Source: Parabacteroides gordonii MS-1 = DSM 23371
Lineage (GTDB): Bacteria; Bacteroidota; Bacteroidia; Bacteroidales; Tannerellaceae
Assembly: GCF_000969825.1 (NCBI RefSeq)
Contig: NZ_KQ033920.1
Coordinates: forward strand, 499,114-563,113
DNA length: 64,000 bases
Direction: 5' to 3'
Shown here: positions 8,005 to 14,604 of the stretch, in pieces
How positions within the stretch are numbered: position 1 is the first letter of the stretch
Layout: each line of letters starts with the position of its first letter
Notes under the pieces: generated by a model
Databases searched by the model: none
Told to the model about the DNA's origin: nothing
What the model saw: the letters and a program-made list of their open reading frames with translations, nothing else
Made by a program: the position numbers and the translations under genes

Positions 8005-8031
8005 TATCACAAGTAAATTATTATCCAAAGC
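8003..8031. repeat. RIT left terminal inverted repeat
   Basis: 29 bp starting CTTATCACAAGTAAATTA, the perfect reverse complement of 11,485-11,513. The inner 15 bases occur again inverted at 8087-8101 (GCTTTGGATAATAAT), making a subterminal dyad. Confidence 0.95.
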
Positions 8032-8106
8032 CTTTATTTTTGTCTGTCTGTATATCAGCTATTTAAACACATTACTTTATATTACAGCTTTGGATAATAA
8101 TCATCT

Positions 8107-9132
8107 TCATTTAGATAGATTCCTTAGCCATATCTTAAGTTCCTGGTCTTTTTCCCATGAACGTTCTGTTATATCGTTTGGTATCATATTAACATAAGCT
8201 GATTCCAAAGCCTCTCTTTTTTGTTTAGAATCAGCCCGAGCATATATTTCAGTAGTTTGTATAGATACATGTCCTAAAATATCACGAATATAGACCAAAT
8301 TTACACCAGCTTGTAACAAGTGCATAGCTTTACTGTGTCGTAAAGTATGCGGGCTTATTTTTTCCGGTATAAGTTCCGGATCTTGTATTCGGGCGTGATT
8401 AATATAATTATTCAAGATATAAGATATGCCAGAGTTTGTTAGCTTTCTGCCACAACTGTTAAAGAAAAGAGGTCTTTGATTAAAACCGGACAGGTCTAAA
8501 CGATTCTCTTCCATATAACTGCGTAATAAATTCACTTGTTCGTCTTGTAAAGGGACAATTCTTTTTTTGCGTCCTTTACCAAATAAGGTGACATGACAAG
8601 GCTTTTCCAATTTCAAAGATGCGGGTGTCAAGTCTATTAATTCTTGTACTCTGGCTCCACTATCATAGAGCAGGGATATCAAAGCTAAATCCCGTCGTCC
8701 TTTTTTCGTGTTGATTGGTATTTGTGCCAATAAAAGCTTAATGCCATCTATGCTGAGATAATTGACACTTCTTTTTTCATGTGTTTTTACCTTGATGGAT
8801 AATATCTCTTGCCATTGTTCCAGACGCTTTACATCCTCATATTGCATATATGTACAAAAAGAACGTAATGCCGCCAATCTTTGATTTCTAGTCGCGTTAC
8901 TCGATTTTTTCGTGTCTTGTAACCAATCAAGGAAGTTTAAAACCGTTTTTCTGGTAATATGTTCCAATCTAAGATTATCAGCCTTTATGTTTACCTGTTC
9001 GTCCAGAAAGTTTAACAGCAAGCTAAATGATTCGCTGTATGACCGTATGGTATTAGGGCTTACGCCTCTTTCTCCGATAAGGTACTCTGTGAAAAAAGCC
9101 GTTAAATGCTTCGCAAAGTCAGTCGTTTTCAT
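8107..9132 (-). CDS. RIT tyrosine recombinase, third gene (RitC-like)
   Basis: 341 residues. An N-terminal SAM-like core-binding domain (TEYLIGERGVSPNTIRSYSESF) is followed by the catalytic domain: Arg in LLYDSGARVQELIDL, Lys in the FGKGRKKR hairpin, HTLRHSKAMHLL (HxxR), LGHVSIQTTEIYARAD (second His and the nucleophilic Tyr). All catalytic residues are present. It is last of the trio and its ATG overlaps the stop of the previous gene by 14 bp. Its product likely works with the other two at the element ends; the division of labour is not known. Confidence 0.92.
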   Translation of the reverse strand: MKTTDFAKHLTAFFTEYLIGERGVSPNTIRSYSESFSLLLNFLDEQVNIKADNLRLEHITRKTVLNFLDWLQDTKKSSNATRNQRLAALRSFCTYMQYEDVKRLEQWQEILSIKVKTHEKRSVNYLSIDGIKLLLAQIPINTKKGRRDLALISLLYDSGARVQELIDLTPASLKLEKPCHVTLFGKGRKKRIVPLQDEQVNLLRSYMEENRLDLSGFNQRPLFFNSCGRKLTNSGISYILNNYINHARIQDPELIPEKISPHTLRHSKAMHLLQAGVNLVYIRDILGHVSIQTTEIYARADSKQKREALESAYVNMIPNDITERSWEKDQELKIWLRNLSK

Positions 9133-10144
9133 AAGTATCTACATTTAAATTAGTTATTATGTTTGTTTGAGGGTACACAAACCGTGTTATCGTATTTTGT
9201 TTCAATAGAATATCGGGAAACATATCTTGTGTCAGGCGCACGTAGGTTTCAGTCCCTTTCAACGTCTTATGCCCCAAGAAGACCGACAAAAGAGGAAGCG
9301 CACAATATATGTCCATTCCTTCTTGCACCATCTTTGCAAGGGAATGGACGGCAAAAGTATGTCTGAGACTATGTATGCAGGCTCCTCCGGAACGGTTGCT
9401 CGAACAAGGTATATTGCATTTTTCCAACACTTTCTTGAAACCGCCCAAAACAGTACAAGAAGATAACGGTCGTCCTGATGGGGATATTAACAAGAACTTG
9501 TCCGGGGCATCAACGTCTGGCAAGGGCATCTTGTTGCGATATTCCAAATACTGTTGTAGAACCTTGGACAGGGAGTCGCTTAAAGGAATAAGCCTTTCCA
9601 TCTTGTTCTTTGTCTTCCGAATAATGATGCAATTCCTTCTCAAATCAACATCCCGATTCCTAATGGATATGGCTTCCCCGATTCTAATCCCTGTAGCATA
9701 TAAGATTCTATATAAAGCAGGTAATGCAAAAAGATTACAATATATATTATGACTATGCATCCTTTGCTTGTCGCAAGCTTCAAAGATGTCCTGCATCTGT
9801 CCACGGGTAAACACATAAGGAGTAAAATCCGAATATTCCTTCTTTGGTAACTTGGGTATATAGCATTCTTTTCCTATGTGGCATAAGTATAGGCAAAACT
9901 GTCGGAACATGGACACCTTGTCATAGAGGGTTTTCTTTTTATCATGTATGCGGGTGCACTTCCATGTATCAATCATGCTTTTAGTTATGAACACATCCCT
10001 GATGTTGCTATTAACAAAGAACTTGTCAAACTCCAAGAGCATCCACTTTATCCGTCCAATGTCGGAAACCTGATTTTCTTTCATCGCAAGAAAATCCTTA
10101 AAATAAGGTGCGAACACGCTTTGATATATGAATTGTTCAGACAT
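9119..10144 (-). CDS. RIT tyrosine recombinase, second gene (RitB-like)
   Basis: 341 residues from ATG 10,144 (MSEQFIYQSVF). The frame is open further upstream, but this ATG overlaps the preceding stop as ATGTCTGA, a classic coupling signal. Catalytic-domain landmarks are ATGIRIGEAISI (Arg), RKTKNKMERLIPL (Lys region), IHSLRHTFAVHSL (HxxR) and FLGHKTLKGTETYVRLT (His, Tyr). It carries a longer loop between HxxR and the last helix (AKMVQEGMDIYCALPLLSV) than the other two. Confidence 0.92.
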   Translation of the reverse strand: MSEQFIYQSVFAPYFKDFLAMKENQVSDIGRIKWMLLEFDKFFVNSNIRDVFITKSMIDTWKCTRIHDKKKTLYDKVSMFRQFCLYLCHIGKECYIPKLPKKEYSDFTPYVFTRGQMQDIFEACDKQRMHSHNIYCNLFALPALYRILYATGIRIGEAISIRNRDVDLRRNCIIIRKTKNKMERLIPLSDSLSKVLQQYLEYRNKMPLPDVDAPDKFLLISPSGRPLSSCTVLGGFKKVLEKCNIPCSSNRSGGACIHSLRHTFAVHSLAKMVQEGMDIYCALPLLSVFLGHKTLKGTETYVRLTQDMFPDILLKQNTITRFVYPQTNIITNLNVDTYEND

Positions 10145-11414
10145 AGAACAAACCTCCTTTCTGTGTGTAGAAATCGGATGGGACATCCGGGACTTCAAGG
10201 ACACATTTCATCAAACCATCAATGTCTATCCGAAGATAGCCCATTGTCGTTTGTGTAGTTTTGTGTCCCAATGTCTCAGAAATGACGGGCAGTGATATGC
10301 CATTACGCAATAGCTGGCTGGCTAAAGTATGTCTCATAGCGTGAGGACCTTTTTTTCTATCCCTTGTATCTATTCTTGAATGGCAGATAATCTTTCTGAC
10401 CGACAAGGAAACCACCGCCCCATTCACAGGATTATATGGGGCTAAAGAGGATAGGAATATCTGTTTGGAAGAAGAACTCGGTCTGCCATATTTCACATAA
10501 TTGATGATAGCTTCTCCTACATCCTTTAAGAGTGGCAATTCTATTTCACGTTTAGTCTTGTACTGTATCAGGCGGATAATGTTTCTATCCCAGTCTAAAT
10601 TACTGAATTGTAATCCGGCAATATCGGAGGAACGTAGTCCTAACCGTGTTGCTAATAGGAGCATGGCGTAATCTCGTTTTCCTACAGGAGTGGATTGATT
10701 TACCGAAGATTCTATTTGCAAGACTTCTTCACAAGTGTATGTCGACGGTAGTTTTTCTTTTACAATATAACGGTTTCTTCCTATCACATAATCAATATTC
10801 TTATTGATAAGCTTTTGTTCGTACAGGTAACGACAAAATGCACGCATCGTTGCCAATACTCTTTGTTTACTGTTTTGGCTGGAAGATATAAAAGTTAGCA
10901 CATCATCCTCACCTATATCTGAGATGCGGGATACATTCCTCAAAGACAAATGCCTGAGAAAATAGCTGAACACATGTTCGTAGCCATCTATCGTTTTAGG
11001 AGATAGTCTTTGTTCTTCCAAGAGATGAAGGTATTTTGTCATAATGCCTCCTATTTCTCCTGAGAATTTGCGTATAACGTATCTTACAACTGGTTTTTGG
11101 ATAGTTCTATCCGTAAGATAATTAACGAATAGCAGTAATCGATAATTGGTTCCATGTATCAACCGCGTTTTTTCTTGTGGCATAGTCTTTAAAAACAAAT
11201 CGATGGATTCTACATTACAGTCTTGTATGTAGTTTATATCCATGTAAACGATAAAAAGACGACAGGTCTTTTTATACTGTCGGATAGTCGATTCTGAATA
11301 TCCGGCTTTACGCAACGCTTCTAAAAAATCCGAAACTTTGGATTCAAAATGATTTTTATTGTCCATAATACTATATTTGGAGGGAGCAACATTACTCTCT
11401 CCACAATATAGCAT
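10137..11414 (-). CDS. RIT tyrosine recombinase, first gene (RitA-like)
   Basis: 425 residues from ATG 11,414; ATG 11,366 (MDNKNHFESK) is an equally possible start. The N-terminal half holds two helical DNA-binding segments (ALRKAGYSESTIRQYKKTC and LHLLEEQRLSPKTIDGYEHV). The catalytic half has ATRLGLRSSDIAGL (Arg), YKTKREIELPL (Lys), GPHAMRHTLASQLL (HxxR) and LGHKTTQTTMGYLRID (His, Tyr). It lies next to the right terminal repeat and leads the three-gene operon. All catalytic residues are intact, so the element may still be mobile. Confidence 0.92.
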   Translation of the reverse strand: MLYCGESNVAPSKYSIMDNKNHFESKVSDFLEALRKAGYSESTIRQYKKTCRLFIVYMDINYIQDCNVESIDLFLKTMPQEKTRLIHGTNYRLLLFVNYLTDRTIQKPVVRYVIRKFSGEIGGIMTKYLHLLEEQRLSPKTIDGYEHVFSYFLRHLSLRNVSRISDIGEDDVLTFISSSQNSKQRVLATMRAFCRYLYEQKLINKNIDYVIGRNRYIVKEKLPSTYTCEEVLQIESSVNQSTPVGKRDYAMLLLATRLGLRSSDIAGLQFSNLDWDRNIIRLIQYKTKREIELPLLKDVGEAIINYVKYGRPSSSSKQIFLSSLAPYNPVNGAVVSLSVRKIICHSRIDTRDRKKGPHAMRHTLASQLLRNGISLPVISETLGHKTTQTTMGYLRIDIDGLMKCVLEVPDVPSDFYTQKGGLFYV

Positions 11415-11484
11415 ATTATTATCAGAACATTATTATCACGAGTTTGATTGATTATCTGTCAGTTATTTGGTGTATTAGCTTATA

Positions 11485-11513
11485 GCTTTGGATAATAATT
11501 TACTTGTGATAAG
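11485..11513. repeat. RIT right terminal inverted repeat
   Basis: 29 bp beginning GCTTTGGATAATAATT, the perfect reverse complement of 8003-8031. Two ATTATTATC words lie just inside this end (about 11,415-11,440) and may be accessory recombinase sites. Confidence 0.95.
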
Positions 11514-11518
11514 AGAAG

Positions 11519-13582
11519 CCCAGCGTGGCAAAGGACATCGCCCGCATCATCGGTGCGACCCAGCGTAATGACGGTTATCTTTCCGGCAACGGGTATATGG
11601 TGACATGGGCGTTCGGCCACTTAATCCAGCTTGCCATGCCGGAAGCCTATGGCGTGGCGAACTTCCGCAGGGAGAGCCTGCCCATACTGCCGCCCGATTT
11701 CCAATTAATCCCCCGTCAGGTGAAAGCGGAGAAAGGTTATAAGGCAGACCCCGGCGTGCTGAAACAGTTGAAAGTGATAAAGGAAGTGTTCGACCAGTGC
11801 GACCGGATTATTGTCGCCACCGATGCAGGGCGTGAGGGTGAGTTAATCTTCCGCTATATCTTCCATTACCTGAACTGCCGAAAACCATTTGTGCGCCTGT
11901 GGATAAGCAGCCTTACCGACAAGGCAATCCGTGAGGGGCTGGATAACTTGCAGCCGGGAGAATGTTACGATAACCTCTACCTCTCTGCCAAGTCCCGCAG
12001 CGAAGCAGACTGGCTGATAGGGATAAACGCCACCCAAGCGTTGAGCGTAGCCGCCGGGCAGGGGGTGTTCTCGCTGGGCAGGGTGCAGACACCCACGCTC
12101 GTGATGATATGCAGCCGCTATTTGGAGAACAGGAATTTCGTACCCGCCAAGTTTTGGCAACTCAAAGCGGCAACCGCCAGCGGGGGAATAAGTTTCACCG
12201 CCCAATCGTCCGCCAAGTGGGAGCAACAGTCCGAAGCCATAGCCGCCCTGCAACGGGTTAAGGATGCCGGACAACTTGCCGTGAAATCCGTTGAGAGGAA
12301 AGAAACCAGCCAAGAACCGCCGCTTCTATACGACCTTACCACGCTGCAAAAGGAAGCGAACACGAAGCTGAACTTTTCGGCTGACAAGACGCTTTCCATA
12401 GCGCAAAGCCTGTATGAAAAGAAAGTGATGTCCTATCCCCGAACCGGAAGCCGCTATATATCGGAGGACGTTTTCGATGAAATGCCGGAGCGTGTCGCCC
12501 TGTTAGGGCAATACCCCCGCTTTGCCGGGTATGCCGCCGGGCTGGACGGCACACCCCTGAACCGCCGTAGCGTGAATGACGGCAAAGTGACCGACCATCA
12601 CGCCTTAATCATTACCGAGAACCTGCCCGGCGAACTCACCAAAGACGAGCGGGCGGTTTACGAGCTGGTAGCCGGGCGTATGCTGGAAGCCTTTTCGGGC
12701 AAGTGCGTGAAAGACGTTACCACCGCCATATTGTCGGCTGGAGATACCGACTTCACGGTAAAAGGGTCTGTGATGAAAGAAGCCGGGTGGCGTGCCGTGT
12801 TCGGCGAGCAAGAAACGGGCGGGGACGAAGAAGCCGCCAGCCTGCCGCCGCTCCAAGAGGGCGAAAGCCTGCCGATTTCCAACGTGGATCTGCTCGAAAA
12901 GCAGACCAAGCCGAAACCGCTGCACACGGAAAGCAGCCTGCTTGCCGCAATGGAGAACGCCGGAAAGGAACTGGAAGATGCCGAACTGAAAGCCAGCCTG
13001 AAAGATGCCGGGATAGGTACGCCCGCCACCCGTGCGGCGATTATCGAAACGCTGTTCGCCCGCCAGTACATCGTGCGTGAGAAGAAGAACCTTGTGCCTA
13101 CCGACAAGGGGCTTGCCGTTTACAAGATAGTCAAGGACAAGAAGATTGCCGATGTCGAAATGACGGGTATGTGGGAAACCGCCCTTTCCAAGATAGAAGC
13201 GGGCAGTATGGATGCCGACACATTCCGAAAGGGTATCGAGGTGTACGCAACGCAAATCACCACAGAACTGCTATCGGTGCAGCTATCTGTCGCTACTGGT
13301 GAAACCTGCCCCTGCCCGAAATGCGGTAGCGGGCGCATCCTGTTCTACCCGAAAGTGGCGAAGTGTTCCAACGTGGATTGCACGCTTACCATATTCCGCA
13401 ACAAGTGCGACAAGCAGCTTTCCGACAAGCAGATTGTCGAGCTGGTGACGAAACGCAAGACCGGGCTAATCAAGGGCTTCAAGGGCAAGAACGGCAAGGC
13501 TTTCGATGCTTCGCTGGTACTGGACGAACAATTCAATGTCGGTTTTTCATTCCCCGAAAAGAAAGCGAAACCGAAGAAATAG
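11519..13582 (+). pseudogene. topB: DNA topoisomerase III (TopB), N-terminally truncated by RIT
   Basis: 687 codons remain (with the 5' fragment, 695, the normal length of element-borne TopB). The catalytic domain is intact, with MSYPRTGSRYIS carrying the active-site tyrosine. It ends in a cysteine cluster (CPKCGSGRILFYPKVAKCSNVDC, split zinc-finger type). An in-frame TAA precedes it (11,510-11,512), so it can only restart, for example at GTG 11,525. That product would lack the TOPRIM start including the conserved Glu of AEKPS. Type IA enzymes need that Glu, so activity is unlikely unless the RIT excises. TopB relaxes or decatenates DNA during element replication. Confidence 0.9.
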
Positions 13583-13584
13583 CC

Positions 13585-13592
13585 TATCTTTG
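13585..13592 (+). promoter_or_regulatory. -7-like box at the end of topB
   Basis: TATCTTTG, an exact TAnnTTTG match, begins 3 bp after the topB stop. With the terminator at 13,651-13,680 it would produce a transcript of roughly 80 nt. A -33 box is not evident. Confidence 0.4.
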
Positions 13593-13629
13593 CCGCTGAA
13601 ATTTCATTGTGATAGGTTTTACAACTTAT

Positions 13630-13651
13630 AATAATTGAAATTTTAGTGGTT
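13630..13651. repeat. 22-nt segment complementary to the DUF3945 leader
   Basis: Exact reverse complement of 6613-6634. It lies unpaired just before the terminator stem, sharing only its last base with the stem. Confidence 0.85.
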
Positions 13652-13680
13652 GCGCCCGGCGGGAACCGGGCGCATTTTTT
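13651..13680 (+). terminator. Intrinsic terminator of the topB operon
   Basis: TGCGCCCGG (13,651-13,659) pairs with CCGGGCGCA (13,666-13,674) around CGGGAA, followed by six T. Confidence 0.9.
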
Positions 13681-14197
13681 ATACGCTCCCGCCAAACAGG
13701 TAGGTCGAACAGACCACCCCGTTATCCAGCACCCTGCTTTCCGAGAGTTTCCAATGTGAGCCGAATGTTTCCCCGATAAAGCCGATGCCTTTGCCCGCCA
13801 TGACCGGGACGGTGTATATTGTCAGGCTGTCCAGCAACCCGGCTTTAATCAATGAAGTAAGCAGCTTGCCGCCGCCCACCACCAGCATGGCGGTTTCCTG
13901 TTTCAATTCATAAATTCTTTGCAGCGGTTCTTCGGTCAGGAACTCCACGCCGCAGTCCGGCGTCACGTTGGTGTCGTAGTGTGACACCACAAAAGACCGC
14001 TTGCTTTTGTGCGGCCACCCGCCCCAGTGTTCAAAGATGTAGTTGTAGGTGTTCGCCCCCATAAGCAGGCAGCTTGCGGCGGCGTGTTCCCTTGCCGCCA
14101 GTTCCTTGACCTCACGGGGCATCCAGTCCAGTTCATAGTCCGGCGTGGCGGTATGCCCGTCCAGCGATACGGCGATGTGCGCTTTGATTTGTTCCAT
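13679..14197 (-). CDS. Dihydrofolate reductase family (RibD C-terminal-like) protein
   Basis: 172 residues with the RibD_C/DHFR fold: N-terminal KAHIAVSLDGHTA strand, SCLLMGANTYNYIFE, then the nucleotide-binding LVVGGGKLLTSLIKAGLLDSLTIYTVPVMAGKGIGF, and a closing GVVCSTYLF strand. Family members use NADPH to reduce pterin or pyrimidine substrates; the substrate here is unknown. Such genes are frequent passengers in Bacteroides conjugative elements. The gene is preceded by a long structured leader (14,198-14,492) and its stop codon overlaps the T tract of the opposing topB terminator. Confidence 0.85.
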   Translation of the reverse strand: MEQIKAHIAVSLDGHTATPDYELDWMPREVKELAAREHAAASCLLMGANTYNYIFEHWGGWPHKSKRSFVVSHYDTNVTPDCGVEFLTEEPLQRIYELKQETAMLVVGGGKLLTSLIKAGLLDSLTIYTVPVMAGKGIGFIGETFGSHWKLSESRVLDNGVVCSTYLFGGSV

Positions 14198-14492
14198 ATT
14201 GTCAGGTATTAAAGTGATATAAATCCCTACTGTCTTTGCACGTTAGCCGCCACCCCAAAAAGAAAGCGTGGCATGACGCTGTTTCAAAGTAGAGGTACTG
14301 GCATACCCAAATGTGGAAACAGTGCAGCCACGCTATGACAAACGCATAGCATATCCTGCGCTGAATATCCCCACATTTTGAAAAGTGCCAGTTTTCTACT
14401 TTGGGACGTTCGGCGAACGTATATGTTATATATAAAGGCAATATTCCGGCAACCGCCGTCCAACTGCCGTTACTTTTTTCGTGTAACTTCTG
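14198..14492 (-). other. Long structured leader of the RibD/DHFR-like gene
   Basis: No convincing gene. The stretch has nested inverted repeats: AGCGTGGC (14,265-14,272) with GCCACGCT (14,327-14,334), GCTGTTTC (14,278-14,285) with GAAACAG (14,316-14,322), and CAAAGTAGA (14,285-14,293) with TCTACTTTG (14,395-14,403). The alternatives are partly exclusive, as in an attenuator or riboswitch-like leader. It lies between an exact -7 box (14,493-14,500) and the ATG at 14,197. Confidence 0.45.
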
Positions 14493-14500
14493 CAAAGTTA
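14493..14500 (-). promoter_or_regulatory. -7 box for the RibD/DHFR-like gene
   Basis: Minus strand TAACTTTG matches TAnnTTTG. A TTTG lies 25 bp upstream, somewhat far for a -33 box. It begins just after the primase terminator, so it would be the first promoter of the next leftward transcript. Confidence 0.5.
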
Positions 14501-14531
14501 AGCAAATACCCTGAATTTTCACGTGCAAACA

Positions 14532-14566
14532 GAAAAAATCCTGCCGTGTTTCACAACAGGGCAGGA
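14532..14566 (-). terminator. Intrinsic terminator after the primase gene
   Basis: TCCTGCC (14,539-14,545) pairs with GGCAGGA (14,560-14,566), with an inner TGTT/AACA extension. On the minus strand the stem is followed by a run of six T (14,532-14,538 region). Confidence 0.75.
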
Positions 14567-14604
14567 CACAAGCACCTAAAAATACACAAGTTCAGCCCAT
14601 GCGC

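Larger units (their letters stand above)
7972..11518 (-). mobile_element. Recombinase-in-trio (RIT) element inserted in topB
   Basis: Three tyrosine-recombinase genes in tandem with overlapping ends (425, 341 and 341 residues) lie between perfect 29-bp terminal inverted repeats (8003-8031 and 11,485-11,513). This is the architecture of described RIT elements. The flanking topB reading frame is exactly restored when the element is removed. A six-base sequence appears on both sides as GAAAAG (7973-7978) and GAGAAG (11,513-11,518). The single difference suggests a crossover overlap brought in by the element rather than a transposase-made target duplication (inference). The element is markedly AT-richer than the host genes. 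Confidence 0.92.
13598..13680 (+). ncRNA. Candidate topB 3'-UTR or free small RNA, antisense to the operon leader
   Basis: The segment holds no ORF. It contains at 13,630-13,651 the 22-nt perfect complement of the DUF3945 mRNA leader and ends in a strong intrinsic terminator. It could be the 3' UTR of the DUF3945-topB mRNA, or a separate RNA from the box at 13,585-13,592. Either way it could pair with the ribosome-binding region of the same operon. Complementarity is seen directly; transcription and function are inferred. Confidence 0.4.

Noticed and set aside
7955-13582. The two topB pieces as an intein or intron-split gene
   Set aside because: The interruption has stop codons, three recombinase genes on the other strand and terminal inverted repeats. 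It is a DNA insertion.
6613-13651. The 22-bp inverted pair as ends of a transposon carrying DUF3945 and topB
   Set aside because: The repeats sit exactly at the leader and 3' UTR of one operon with no transposase tied to them and no target duplication. An RNA-level role is the simpler reading, though not proven.
14202-14528. 108-codon minus-strand ORF before the RibD/DHFR-like gene
   Set aside because: Composition looks random, and it spans nested inverted repeats, a promoter box and lies against a terminator. Treated as leader.
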